This document shows, in pieces, positions 38,001-50,474 of a stretch of DNA of 64,000 bases. The position numbers were made by a program, and so were the translations under genes. The notes below the pieces were generated by a model. The model searched no databases, was not told the DNA's origin, and saw nothing but the letters and a program-made list of their open reading frames with translations. Source of the stretch: Balanoglossus misakiensis (lineage: Eukaryota; Hemichordata); the NCBI GenBank assembly GCA_040954595.2, contig CM082581.2:10292001-10356000 (forward strand), in the 5' to 3' direction. Each line of letters begins with the position of its first letter. Position 1 is the first letter of the stretch.

Positions 38001-40978
38001 CGGGGTCCAGGAGTTTTCAATTTCAGCAATTTAGAGCGGGGACTGCGAGTTACTATGACAACTGGTCCCCCCTTGCTCTGGCCAGTGCTCAGAAGCATGT
38101 ATGGTTTATTGGAAAGAAATACACTTCAGGGGAATTCCATGAGGTCTTGATTAGTTACATTGTATGGGAGAGAATTTGACTAATTGGTTCCCCGAGGGCA
38201 GTGTCACTGACCAATATGATCCAAGATTAGTATCTGCAATCGCCCACTGAACGACAAACAAACAACCTTCAAATCAACAACATCTTAAACGCTCATTTAA
38301 TACTTTCATCTCCGTAAACAAATGATCATCCGATGAGAAATTCAGATTTCACTGAAAAGACACTGGGAATTTCTTGAATTTTAGGGGCTGAGTGATGAAT
38401 TGTGAGTGATCGGTGATCCCCACTTCCCGAAGTACTCAACTTTACATCTTTCTCCGCACATACTGCTGTTCTTTAATCTCCATAACACGCTGGGCAATAG
38501 TTAGATTTGATAGAGGATAATAAGCGACCAATGTGAAACTGATTACATGCTGCCAGTTTTCCAGACAAACATGCCCTGAGGACACAGAAACGAATTGGTT
38601 GGATTTGTAAAGGTTTTGCAGCTAGGTGAAAGTTCAGAGTTGAATTTAAAGCACATGTGTAGATCAAGGAGTGTACATGTATCTCCAGGTGGGATAAGGA
38701 GGGGAGGGGGAGATACTAAAGAAAGCGAGTGATGGCCATGAAATATATTGTGTAAATTACTTTTGCCATAGCCTAGAATCTAGTCTACGTAGTATTTGGC
38801 AGAGTTACGAGTTCTGCAACATTGACTGGTCAGATACTGAGCCATAAACAAGAACAAGAAGTTCCCCAACTCTCCGTTGCCTCACAAAAACTATGCCATG
38901 GGAACATGTCAAAACAATAGCATGGGTAGATTACTAATTAAGCTAATTACATTTGATCTGTTTGTCCCTGACTAACCTAATTAGTCAGGGTTAATATAAT
39001 TGTCCCTTTCTTGTTTTAATGGGGCTGAATGGTGCTATTGTTTCCCTTGGAAACAAATCAAACACGCCCAATGTTTCACTCAATTCTTAGGTTTTGGTAC
39101 AGCTGTTTGCTACAACTGACATTGTGCATTATATTTTAGCACAGCATGAACATATCTAAAAAAACATTGCAGTTCTGTCAACTTAGTCTTGTTTATCACT
39201 GTTTACATGTTAATTACACCAAACATTTGATAAGCAGTATAATTCTTATTGGTGTTTGCACTAATCATTAAACTTTTGAATAGACGTATTTGTTGTGAAG
39301 CCACAAGACTACAAGTTGCACTAAGTTATGAACAACTGGCTTCCTACTAGTCCTGATTCTCCATTCAGAATCATGATCCAAGTTGCATTTTCTGTGTTCC
39401 TTTTCTTTTAAGAAATTTAACCCATTGTGCAACTTGAAATGAATTTCATCCATTGGAAATCTACACAGACAGATCAGCCTTCAATACAGCACACCTACAA
39501 GCTGATGCACAAATCCCTAAGATTCTCAGGCAGATCTAACACACTGTATTTTCAGTTAACATGTAAACCTATTGGGCTGACTCTGAAATACGCATCCACC
39601 AAGACGTATTCTCCATTGAAGTGCCGGCTAAAAGGTACTCGTATGTTAGCAGTTAAAGATGCTCACAATGTTCTTTGCACACTTGAACTGGAGTAAATCT
39701 AAACGTACAATTGCCACTTTAAATACACATTTTTTCACACGAGGAGTAGACGGTAATCAAATGCACAGAGCAATTGCCGATACCGTACCCTGGATGTAAA
39801 ACCCCATGAAAGATAGGTTTTCACTCCATTGTTGCGCGTTAGATGAACGAATACAAAATGGAATCATTTTTCAACGGCACTTCTTGGGTATGGTGGTCAT
39901 ATAATACACGGCAAACGTCACATTCATGACTCATTACCTTTATGAGTGTGCCCAAAGGGCTAAAGTAATTCTTTGTTTCCAAACTTTGTTGCTCATTTTA
40001 AAACACCATGTTCATTTTACCACTTGGGTTTCATTGAACTTGTCCTATATCATTTTCAGTCTGGCAACTTCGTCTCCTCACGTAGACACACACATTTTTT
40101 TTTTGACAATTCTCACCATTGCATTGAAAATCCACATCCTGAAGCTCAGCAACTTTAACACCATTCAGGCCCCTGGGAGCTGAACATCTTGTGAAGAGCG
40201 CCAAAGTTGGGTGCATTCGCAAATAGCGTCCCAACCACAGCAGATGACAATCACAGGAGAGATCATTGTATGCCATTCTCCTGCAGAGGGACAAAGGCAA
40301 AAGTTTGAATTTGTTGGATTAGAACCTATAAATAATACTGAATTTTAACTTGAACTATAATGACTTTTTAATCATTTTTACAATTTCTAAAGACAGACAT
40401 TTGAAATGTCTCTTTAAAAGTGCATTGGTTTTTCTTTTCATCACAATGGCAATAAACTGATAAATGAATTCCCAGTTGTACAATTATGATAATTAACTTA
40501 CAAAGTTCGCATTTTTGTCATATGCGCCAACGCATTCAGCTCCAACGTTGTGATGTTGTTGTTGTTGATAGTCCTATGTAGAGATGACATCATTATTGGA
40601 AATGAACAAAATATAATTTCTAGAAGTATATTACGGTACAGGTATACATATATTATAAGTGAAGAAACACCTTAACTATTCTTCATCACTACTTACAGGA
40701 TTTCCAGGTTTCTGAGTGGCCTTAAAGCTCCCTTATGAACACAGGAAATTTGATTATGATCCAGTTGCCTATTGGAAAGAAAAAAAATACTGTTGAGACA
40801 TACTGCAACCATGAAGGCATTATTATCAGGCTTTTTCTTATACATTCAGAAGGAGTAGTAGATTTAACTATGTGTGTGTGATGTGTGGTTAATACTTCAA
40901 ACTTACAAGTTTGACATGTGGCTTGCTCCTCTGAACTGTTTCCTGTGGATTATCACCAGATCATTGTAACTCAAATCC
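19224..40978 (-). CDS. slit: slit, secreted Robo ligand (30 exons; 5' end beyond window)
   Basis: Slit is a secreted axon-guidance protein that binds Robo receptors through its second LRR domain. Thirty minus-strand exons, all GT-AG and in frame, encode about 1337 residues. Order: three LRRs plus LRRCT of domain 1; complete LRR domains 2, 3 and 4; six EGF repeats; a laminin G domain; one EGF; and a cystine knot ending CQWCGGLT-stop. Most single-repeat exons are exactly 72 nt and split codons after the second base. Exceptions are 75 nt (27992-28066), 66 nt (24086-24151) and a two-repeat exon of 144 nt (32227-32370). Missing are the signal peptide, LRRNT1 and about three repeats. Seven EGFs match Drosophila Slit rather than vertebrate Slits (nine). 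Exon coordinates are given in the block entries below. The sequence is very close to human SLIT2, for example [17 protein letters not shown]. Confidence 0.97.
20118..20172 (-). mobile_element. pogo/Tigger-like terminal fragment in slit intron
   Basis: On the minus strand the sequence begins CAGTGAAACCTCTCTAAAC and continues with further CTGTCTAA-type repeats. This resembles the terminal inverted repeats of pogo/Tigger (Tc1/mariner superfamily) elements. Only one end is visible, with no transposase. It lies in the 195-bp slit intron 20014-20208. Confidence 0.5.
20209..22031 (-). other. slit block: EGF repeats 1-6 and laminin G domain
   Basis: Exons 21818-22031 (EGF1 and part of EGF2), 21441-21580, 21199-21292 and 20209-20951. 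EGF starts: [65 protein letters not shown] and [12 protein letters not shown]. The laminin G domain follows in the 743-nt exon ([16 protein letters not shown] to [14 protein letters not shown]) and finishes in the next exon. The EGF5-EGF6 linker reads [11 protein letters not shown], the position at which Slit proteins are cleaved. Confidence 0.95.
22389..24408 (-). other. slit block: LRR domain 4
   Basis: N-cap exon 24273-24408 ([19 protein letters not shown]). LRR exons 24086-24151 (66 nt, [18 protein letters not shown]), 23869-23940 (DLSNNDIR), 23376-23447 (ILSYNKIG), 23218-23289 (LLSYNHIS) and 22749-22820 (SLHGNDIS). C-cap exon 22389-22552 ([20 protein letters not shown] and [10 protein letters not shown]). 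In other Slits, domain 4 mediates dimerisation and heparan sulphate contacts. Confidence 0.95.
23554..23580 (+). mobile_element. Possible short pogo-like end
   Basis: TACAGTGAAACCTGTAAAAT on the plus strand resembles the same CAGTRAAACCT terminus after a TA. It is short and has no partner end, so it may be a relic or chance. It lies in a slit intron. Confidence 0.3.
25631..27767 (-). other. slit introns around LRR exon 26728-26799
   Basis: Introns 25631-26727 and 26800-27767. The first carries the TTAA-flanked MITE. The second has a plus-strand open frame at 27100-27465 with no recognisable domain or splice context. Nothing else was seen. Confidence 0.6.
25739..25830. mobile_element. 92-bp palindromic MITE flanked by TTAA (copy 1)
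   Basis: The element starts TTAACCCTTTCACC and ends GTGAAAGGGTTAA, so the termini are inverted repeats ending in TTAA. Inside is a second inverted pair, GGTCCAA and TTGGACC, so the whole unit can fold. A second copy at 53113-53205 has the same layout. TTAA ends suggest a piggyBac-type non-autonomous element, but this is inference. It lies in the slit intron 25631-26727. Confidence 0.75.
28796..31748 (-). other. slit intron between domain-2 LRR exon and LRRCT2
   Basis: A 2.95-kb intron. It holds two neighbouring potential hairpins at 29220-29249 and 29279-29320, a CT microsatellite near 30496-30510, and a more GC-rich patch at about 30940-31440 with overlapping open frames on both strands but no recognisable protein. 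No exon was found. Confidence 0.6.
29220..29249. other. Small hairpin in slit intron
   Basis: CAGTACCCCA (29220-29229) pairs with TGGGGATACTG (29239-29249), with one bulged A and a 9-nt loop. It is a strong short stem; function unknown. Confidence 0.6.
32700..32722. other. Perfect 10-bp hairpin, 3-nt loop
   Basis: TTTTCAGACA and TGTCTGAAAA flank GAT in the slit intron 32371-33139. It may be chance or a small regulatory palindrome. Confidence 0.6.
33437..36019 (-). other. slit intron between LRRNT2 and first LRR of domain 2
   Basis: A 2.58-kb intron. A G+C-rich patch at about 33880-34180 includes a TATA-like box at 34043-34050 on the plus strand. No coding exon was recognised. Confidence 0.6.
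34043..34077 (+). promoter_or_regulatory. Candidate antisense core promoter (TATA plus initiator) inside slit
   Basis: TATAAAAG at 34043-34050 sits in a locally GC-rich stretch. CTCAGAC, a weak initiator-like match, begins at 34073, with the A at 34076, about 30 bp downstream as in TATA promoters. It points opposite to slit. No conserved coding sequence follows, so use as a promoter is speculative. Confidence 0.25.
36162..40116 (-). other. slit intron between LRRCT1 and LRRNT2
   Basis: A 3.96-kb intron. Apart from a perfect hairpin at 38966-38990, no exon, RNA gene or transposon was recognised. Open frames at 36944-37282 and 37871-38179 show no known features. Confidence 0.6.
38966..38990. 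other. Perfect 10-bp hairpin, 5-nt loop
   Basis: CCCTGACTAA pairs exactly with TTAGTCAGGG across CCTAA. The surrounding AT-rich sequence contains TAATTA-type motifs. It lies in the slit intron. Confidence 0.7.
40117..40978 (-). other. slit block: LRR domain 1 (3' part) and LRRCT1
   Basis: Exons 40907-40978 ([18 protein letters not shown]), 40697-40768 ([18 protein letters not shown]) and 40502-40573 ([18 protein letters not shown]) are 72-nt LRR exons. Exon 40117-40280 encodes the C-flanking cap with [14 protein letters not shown] and FTRC, ending FQCN. The first repeat here aligns with the fourth repeat of human SLIT2 domain 1 (DLSENQIQ), so about three repeat exons and the N-cap lie farther upstream. 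Confidence 0.93.
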
Positions 40979-43900
40979 CTGTGAAGAAAAAAAGAAAAGC
41001 ACAAATAATCATTAGTCTTGAGCCACTATTACCTTGGCGAAAAATTACTCAATACATCAATATAGAAGCACTGACTTATTAAAATCCACAAAAAAGTTTG
41101 TTTTCACCAGGTAAAAGTTATTCAAGGGACTTGATGAGTCAAAGTGTTGCTCAAATCGTGTTGAACAGCACAAGAGTCATACTTTTTATTGTAGAATCTT
41201 ATTTTAGCTCGTTGCATATAATGTGTGGGTATTTATCTTATCTGTTGGACGATATCACCTCAAAAATGTTGTTTGTTGCCTCTTGTGGTTATGTTCGTAC
41301 AAACTTTATAAGATCAAATTCAGGTCACTCAAAACTACATTGTGGAACTTTTGTGTTCAATCCTGTTTTAAAATGCTATTAGTGCAACCTTAGTAAGCCT
41401 AAGTTTGTTGACAAACTCTAAAAACACCAGAAACTAAAGAGACAAACTTGAAAATCTTATCTTTTTGGGGTTCTGCTTTGTTAGGCGTGAAGTATGGAGT
41501 GTAAAGAACACGTACACTTAGCGTATTAGTTTTAACTTTAGCCAGATTTAAATTTAGAATCTGCCGGTATGCATACAGTATTATTGGCTTGTGTCTTATG
41601 GTATGAAAATGTAATTCTACCCAGGTAAACAATAGAGGCTTAATTGTAGAGCAAACATACAGTGAACATGCCTGAGTAAATGCGCCATTAAATTATTTTA
41701 CTCTCTCTCTGAATGAGCAGTCATGATCAAGTTCAAATTTGCTGACCATTGAAAACAAATGAAATAATTGCTCTGTGTTGTAACCATGGTTTTCAGGCCA
41801 ATGGAACGCATGATTGCCGAGAAACCGTGTTATGATTGTGATTAACTCTAAATCTTGGACTTCACAAACTGGCATGTGTGGTGTTAGAATCAATAGTGGA
41901 ATATGGATTTTTCATCACCACTTTTAGCTCTTTGCTCATGTAGTTATCATGCCGGAAGCCTTACATTTACTCTGGTAAACCCATGTTCATTTATAAGATT
42001 AGATTGGAATAAATTCCTCAGAAGTGTTGCCAACCGGTGTGGGCTGTTCAAAATTTATCTCTTCAAAGAGTACTACAGAGCTAAAAACCTAGATCCATGG
42101 AATTAGTTGCTAGGCAGCAGTTGCTAGGTTGTATTTCAGGGGATTTCAAAACCAATTCCAAAGAGTACTTAGTACACATGGTCATTTCCTCGGCAGTTAT
42201 GTCAAGATTATGGCCACTTTGAGATGTATGGTTTCTTTAGCAAATATGAGATCCAATGTAAAACACCAAAGTTTCAACTGGATTCGACAACAGATGGAAA
42301 CATTTGGGGTTCACTCAAAACTAGGGATATTTCACAAATGGAATCACTTTCGTTGGATAAATCAAAGTGAATCCATCTGTATAGGCTGTCGTGCCCATCC
42401 AGCACTAAATAGTAATTTGTTTTTGCTGCGTCTGATAATTCACTAGCTCTATACTGCCATGCTTCTTGGCAAGTATAAATAAATATTTGAGTAGTTTTCT
42501 CATTGGCCATTCTTCCCCATGTTTCCTCTCTCATTACAAGCATCGAAGTAGATTACTTTTTGTCAGGCCAAGTCATGTGGTTGTAATTTGGAGCAATGAT
42601 AAATTACCATTGGGTTTTAGCGTTTATTGAGATATCTCTGGCGACTGATAATCGACAAGCATGACCGGACTTACATCTAGCAAAGTCCAAGGCATTTCAG
42701 TCATGGAGTGTTTGACTCAGAGCTTTGATTTTCAAACGCTTTAAGGATAGAACACCCCTGGGAAGGATTTTCAGGGAACAAAATAAAATCCTTCAAATCT
42801 TTGCACTTTTGCTGTATTAATCTTGTTTGAAATGATGTTGAGAACTAAACAGGCCTATATTTTTTCTCTAATTTTTATTTTTTATTTATTATTTTCATTA
42901 TTTGCAGTGTTCATTTGGGGGTTTTGAATGCAAAGTTATTGCACTGCATTGTGGGTAATGTGAATTCTCTGCTGTCATGACCTCATTCATGAATGTTAAA
43001 GTTTTCAATATGGATATGGTCAATCGAACTTTTGTTTTGAAATTCAGGACCTGGTTGTTGTTGTTGTCAACTGCTCTGATGGTGTAAACATGTTTATAAA
43101 TATTTTGTTTTTCAATGCCAGACACTTATCACTTGGTGCTCTGTGGATAAAATACCAATAAGACAACACATTAAACTACAGTTCATTTGAAATGTCATCA
43201 CACAGCAGGGAAATGAACACGATAACCTGCTCAGTGCTTTGATGGAGGCTCCTTGGCATGTTAAGTACCATCGTGTCAGTATCAGTGGAATTATCAGTAT
43301 GACAACAATAACACCAGTACATATCACATTCTGTAACATATATGCTGAACATCGCAGTTGATTTCAGAGATCTCAACGCATTTCAATCCATATTCTAGGA
43401 TGTCGTCAGTGTTTCTATAATCGATTTTTACTGTGAGCTTATCAATACTGTACACATCATCCCATTTTTCAGTGTCTCAGACCTAAAATTCCATTTTCTT
43501 GGTGAGACAACTTTTCTCCGCCATCATATACAAGTAGTCATTATCATTTGATTTGACGTGTTAGCCTTAATTAATGTCCTCCAGAGGGCTGTGCTGAAAT
43601 CACCAAAGCTAATTTCACGAGCGCAGGGTGTGAAAAAAAAAAATCAGTGTCTCCTGAGATCTCGCTTTGATTCTAGTTTCAACTCACATATAGGGCATTA
43701 AACTGCAATGAGAAGGAGTTCAGACACTACACTGTACACGTTCATTGCAGGTGAATTTAACCTCATTTCGAACAAAAATTTAGGATCCCTAATTTCAGAA
43801 TAAAGGTCAGTGATTTTAAGTGTTATTGTCTCTTCAAAGTGAGCAGCAGGCCATTGAAACCTGCCCAGTAACATTGGGATTACTGAATACAGGCTTTGTA

Positions 43901-46900
43901 CTGTATTTCTGATAACCCTTCGAAGAGATTTAATGCCTGCTTCAAAACTCAGTAACAGATTGACAGCATACTCGATGATACTGCCCAAAAACACTTCATA
44001 AGGGTGTAGATTAATTTCATGATCATTCTTTGGAATTAAATACAGGTGTCATGACATTTTGTAGGTGTAGGGTTGATTGATTTATTGACAAGAGTGACAA
44101 AAAGATCTTTCTTTGGTTAAACAGGGGGTATTAGAAAGACAAACACACTGATCATAGAAACAAATCTTACTGCTTCAAGGAGAGGGATATAGATGATTCT
44201 GTGACGTGTCTGATAAATACGGGGTTATCGCAGGATCAAGAACTGTATTTGTGGAGTGGTGAGTTAAGTGGTCACTTTTTTGGGCTGCGTAGTGGACTTA
44301 CAACAATTGTTTGATTGTCAAGCGATGTCAGTAAATATGTTATACTGCAGTTGGTGACCACTCCAAAGTAAACACCCTGTGTGTGGAAACCACTTGAGAA
44401 ATATGTAACTGTACTACACACACCAGACAGGTGTCTCCGCTGTCATGGTTACATCATACAAGCACTACTTGAGTTGTAGGGTGTGTCTGATGATGACAAA
44501 CTTACGCCCCGATATACTCAAGTCCATCACTTCAGAGTCACTAAATCTAGATCAACTTCTCTTTGTTCCTATTACGCAAATATTTGTGACAGCGAACAAA
44601 CAATCAGTAGATATATGTGCACGTTTGGGTGAAAATTTATGTACATGTGCCAACATACTGTACATTCTGGCTTGTTCTCATTACAAAATGGCAAATGCAC
44701 TATCCTCAAAGAAGAAAATCAGTATAAGTTTGATTTTATGTTGGATGATTTAAAACTTCTCACAATTAAAGAGCCATGCAAGTAAACTTTCTTGTTTTTA
44801 TTTCTAGGATTACGTGTACCGATATAACTCTGTTACATAGCATGAGAAATGTTTATCCTGAAGTTTGTCCCGAGTAACAAAAACAGCCTTTTTAGTGTGG
44901 AATGCAGTATCTTCACATTGAAAAGACAGTCTCTTTGCCACAGATATTCTACTTTGCATTTCTGTGTGTCCAGCATTGAAGACCAATACCTATTAGTCGA
45001 ATGATACATAGTATCGCCTTTTAGACTTTAACCATGTTTGTGTTCTCTGCATTACACCCTTAAAAGTAGTATTTTGTGAAACACTAGCTGTAGTTACATA
45101 CCATAATGGGTCTGACAAGAAACTCTAGCCCTTACAAATGGCACTTTTGTTTCTTTTCAAAATCAGAGAATGGCTATTTTTGTCAATGTTTTAGTCCTAC
45201 CAAATGATACTTGTTTTGGTCTGTCTGTGACGGTGTCACCACAGATCTTGTTTAAGCCCCTCTGTTGCTAAATTTAGTGTTTTCCTCATTCATGCTAACT
45301 CGGCTTGACATATTATTATCCAAGACAAAACCTAGTGGAACTGCTGTGAAAACAAGATACTCCTGTGTAAGCCTTCCGTGTAAAATGTAAAAATATCTGC
45401 AGCTGGTTATGCATGTGTGTCTTGAAATGCTTTTTGCTGGGGAGGGCTGGAAACCTGATGTTGTTCTCCGAAAACAGCAGTGATTCTGTTGTAAGGTGTT
45501 GTATGCATGTGCTGAAAATCACTGTTTATATCAGTGTAAGAGAATCTACTCTTAATTCCAAGTCAAAATTTTAAAAATCCTAAAAAAAATTGATATTAAT
45601 ATAAATTAAAAAAATAAGTAAATTAATCTAACATTTCATGTTATTCAATTTATTGACCCCAATGGGATTTTCCACACGTTCATGGCTCTTTTGCTGTACA
45701 TTATTTATGTTGTTGTGATTAAATTAACTATAGAAGAATTGTTTTATACTTTATGCTCCAAAAAGTGGATTATCCATTAATTTCATCATTAAAAGTTTCT
45801 TAATTTATCATGAGGAGAAACCTATAAGCACACAGAAAAAGTTCTACGTTGGTTGGAATGTTTCAAGGAAAGCCTTAAGGCAGTACGTGGCACTGATAGG
45901 TTACATTGGGGAGTGTTGACATCCTCCTTCTGTGGAAATTAAAGACAACATATGCTCAGCATGACAGCCGTGTTTTGAAAGACAAAACCACCGTTCCACC
46001 CCGGGGACCAGGTAGAACGCCGACTCTGCTTCGTTTCTATGGCGACACTGCAGACTAACCCTGATTATGAATGATTAAACATTGAAACATGAACTGTGAA
46101 GATCTTCGCCGCCAATTTCTCCGCTGTCAGACTTTGCAGTATCGGGGAATTTAACAAGATGCGAGATGTCCGGGTATTGAGTTTCTCACAATTAAACTCT
46201 GAAATTTGAACCATAATTTGTTTGATTTCTTTTTACTTCTGCTTGCTGTAGTATTCAGAGTTTAATTGATGGTTTGGGTTTTACAGAAATGAAAGAAAGA
46301 GAACTTAAACTGATCCTGCAAACAATGCTATAGCTGTCTGTTCTATTTTTCGTGCGTAAAATTTATGATAAATATGCTTTTATAATCCCAGTGGTTGTGT
46401 TGAAGATATCAACACCAAGCCCGAAATAGTCATCATACATCGTAACTGTCGGTGCATCCCTTTCTTCCTCTCAGAATAACATTCGTTGAATGACATTTTC
46501 CCAGTAAATCATACAGCTGTTTCAGCTTTCAATCATCACATGCTGAAGATAATCTTCATGGGAGAACTTTTTGAAAAGTTCGGTTCTTTTACAGTTCGTG
46601 AACTTCTCAGCCGGTGTTAATGAGAACTAACAGTCACTGTACCCATCTGTGACGTGTATCGTATACGACTGTCAAGCGTGGTTAGAAATTAAGAGGATTT
46701 ACAGCTTTTCTGTCATAAGATCAGGTGTACTTAATAATAAGGAACTATTTTATAGCACCATAACATTTATTTTGAAGCACAGAAGAGTAAAATGATATCC
46801 TTTTTATCAACATTGATTTATAGAAATGATATTTTTGGAAGGGAATTTTCGAAGTTCTAGCTGTTCCGGAAAGATTTCGTAAGGATCACAGTGGCACGTA

Positions 46901-49900
46901 CCCCTCAAGTATCGGTTTGGTCATGTTGGGTACGATTGTACGTCCCATGCTTAAACAATGTTGTGGACCTGGCCATGACCAGACCAGGAGAAAGTAGTTG
47001 GGTTCACACTAAATATAGCTCATGTCAGCTCCACTCTGTGTGGGTGTGTGGTTTTAAGTCTGTTTAAAATGAACAGTGCGGATATACACATACACGACCT
47101 TTCTGGTCGGTGTGATTAGTCCAGCTATTGTCATGCTCATTAACTCTAATTAAATGTAATTACTTCAGTATCTTAGGAGACTGGATAAATTGGGCCCATC
47201 CCCTTTCAACTTGTACCTCTGGGATGCCAACATGCTATATTTAATCAGGTTATGACAGTCTGAGACGCAACCTGTAAAACTTTTCCTTTCTTGGAAAGGA
47301 GAAAGTTATTCTCACGATAACTTTATTTCAGGTTCACTGACTAGGATGTTGATCTTGGAAGGACTTTTTTTCATTACTTTTGAGCTATGGCACAAACAGA
47401 AGTCAACAAACAGCTGTATATTCAACCTTGAACATTAAAGTGCAGCTGTGTACAGCTAACTGACAGACTGAACCCAAAAATATCCCATTGTCAGAAAAGT
47501 GGAAAACCACGCTCAGGCTACTATACCTTCACTTCCTACACACCCATTGGAAATATTTGGCACTCAGACAAACACCAAAGTTGCGTATATCCACCGTGAA
47601 TGTGTTTTGTCAAAACAGAAATTCAGTCTCTCCTGGAGAGAGTGAGGTTTCAGCCTTCTGAGAAACATCAAACTTTACGGGTACATGTATCCACTGGACT
47701 TTTTCTTCTTTTGATGCAGACCTCATAAAACCTCAATCCCAAGGAAGAATAAAAGCCTCTCGCCAAGATAAAAATCAGTAAACATCTTGACGGACTTTCT
47801 TCATAAACCAACATGAAAATGAAACAATCAAAATATATTTTGCATCCAAAATATCCACTTGCAAAAAAAGATCAAAGGAACTAAATATAATCTTTACAAC
47901 TTTCACATTTACAGATTGAACTGTGCAAAGTTGGGTAACATCAGTGTCTCGTGAGGTGAAAAGCGAAAAGTTTAAAGTTCTGTGAAGGCACCTTTTGTAA
48001 ATTATATTACTAACTCTAAATCTGTAGGAGCAAGAGTATTGAATGTCTGTAGATGGTCAAAATAGACCCATTGAATCATATATTTCGGAAAGTGATGAGA
48101 CAGATGAGTGGATTTCTTCAAGATGCCTTAGAAAGCTGAACGCTTGTTTCTATATCAAACTTGTTTACTTCATGGTGTTGACTCCATGTTCAGTCGTGTG
48201 TGTAAATTCAAGATTGTATGGGCTGTCCAAGTGTAGAATCCAGGCGCATGTGTTTTTTCACTACAAACATAGTGAAAAAGCACACGAGTCTGTATTCTTC
48301 TAGACTAGGGCTGTCCATAGATCAGGGGTTGGCCCACCTCACACCAAATAACACTGTGACAAAGTCTGAACTGGTTTTTGTTTGACACGAAACGGACAAA
48401 TCAGAAGATAAGGTTTGGACAAGGTGGGCTGCAGCCAGATAAATAGGAGAGTGGTGATCTATAATGAGTGCCAGTTTTGTAGCTGATGGAGAATGTTAAG
48501 AGAGTAATTATGAAAAGAAAGATAAAGCTTGTACTTCCAGTCTATAATGGGTTAAAATGGACTGAACAATAAAAAGAAAGTTTTGACACTGCTGCATTGA
48601 AGTGACCATGTAGACGACAAATAGAAGAAACGCAGTGCCATGGAAACTAGGACGTCTTAAAGAAGGCGACAACAATGTCCACTGAACATATACAATTTCA
48701 TTGCATCAGACATTGCCATGAAAATTCCGCATTTATTCTGGGTCGATTAACTTTAATAAGATCACATCTCCATCCAGCAACCCACAGAGTGTTTTACTTC
48801 ACTGAGAACTTATACTGCCCTACCCAAGAATGTCTCTTCTTTTCTCTGCCCTGTCCAAGTATGTCTGTATCGTTATGTTTTCGCTAAATAATTGCCAACT
48901 AGCAAGTAATTGCATCCAAAGTGATCTTTACAATGGCAAGAACAGTGAAAATGTTTGATGTTGTGACGAAAAATGTTGTTACGGCTAAAAATAGGATTTC
49001 TTTTACGCCAGAGTAATCTCTCCACATTGTGTCTTGTTTTCAAATTTAGTCAGAGGTGTGGTTCATTATTTGAGAAGACATGGGTGTAACTATTATATGC
49101 ATGGATTGAAAGCTATTTTTGGTTGAAGGTTTCCCTTCAAATATTGTTATTTATTCTTTATTGAAAAACTGTTTTATTACTTAAAATTTCATAACGTGGA
49201 CTTCACCACAACATATCCAAAACTTTAGTTTATCATAATTTGGTTGTCTGACTTCCAAGAGCAAACACAGCGACTTTGTCATGTAGGTTTTCTTAAGTGT
49301 TGTGCCCTTGCAACAATTCACCACTTGTGCCAACTTTATACTCTGAACCTTCTAACTTCAAAGTAAAGAACCTCTTCCCATGAAGCGAACAAAAGAAATG
49401 GCCCTTACAGGTATTATTGTTGCTGCTGCAAAGTACTTTATGTCAATTTTCCTCCGAGCTTGCTTTGTTCCCCTTGATTGTTTTTCAGTTTAATGTCCAA
49501 TAATTACCCAAACAACTCCAGCTCACAGTGCCAAATCATATATCCATCTGCTTTGAACATACTCCTTCCGTAGCCTTGATTTCAAAGAAGAGGAGAATCC
49601 GCACAAAGCAAAATCCGTTTTGTCTTCAACATCCTCATCTTAGGGATCCCTTGTCTCTGGCATCAGTATCCCATTAGAATGCTTTTAGTCAGTCGAGCGT
49701 AACTGATCAGAGTCGTCCCGAGACATATCAGAGACATCTAAAGAAATGATCTCCCGGGCCATTACGAGAAAAGAAATGGCCGCAAATGTTTTCAATAATT
49801 CAGCGCCGGAGCTTGACTGATAGGCCAAACAGCCATTAGAAAGTTAATGGGGAAAAATCAATAAAAAGTATATATTCTGTGTTATTTCTGTCATTGTGCA

Positions 49901-50474
49901 TGTCGAGAGAAGTTTATCAGCTTTTGCTGTTTAATCTTTAAATACCTGAAAGCTAATAAGAACATCATGATGGTGGTACTAGCTGGTTTCAAGGGTTGTT
50001 TTGATTCTTGTTTTGCATTGTAGAACTTGAAATAGTAGATGGTGTTGACGACTGTATATTTTTGCTGCAGGGTCATCAGGACATTGTCCAAGCACCTGTT
50101 CTACATAGCGTTTCACATCCCCTTCAAGACTTTACTTTATTCTAGTATTTTGATCCTTTTTAATATGTTTCGACAGCTGTTGTTCTCCCTCATCCAGAAA
50201 ATTACACTACACCGGAATATTCCAGCAATGACATGTAGTTTATCATTTCATAATAAGCAGTGAAATTTAAAACTTGTGGGGGGAAATTTGGACACTATTA
50301 TTTGGCAAAGATTCAGTATTTCTTTAAGATGTAATTGGATTGCGTCCTGTATCAATATTTTGGCTTTCAAGTGCAGCCCAGGCTATGACCAAATGTATAA
50401 TATTCATCATTATACACCTACTCTCGTATTTCTGTGGTTTTGTTGTAGAATGCAACCAATACAACCACATGGAA

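Noticed and set aside
42661-42740. CTTAC-flanked stretch that could be a 72-nt slit LRR exon
   Set aside because: The minus-strand translation has stops or no LxxLxLxxN pattern in every frame.
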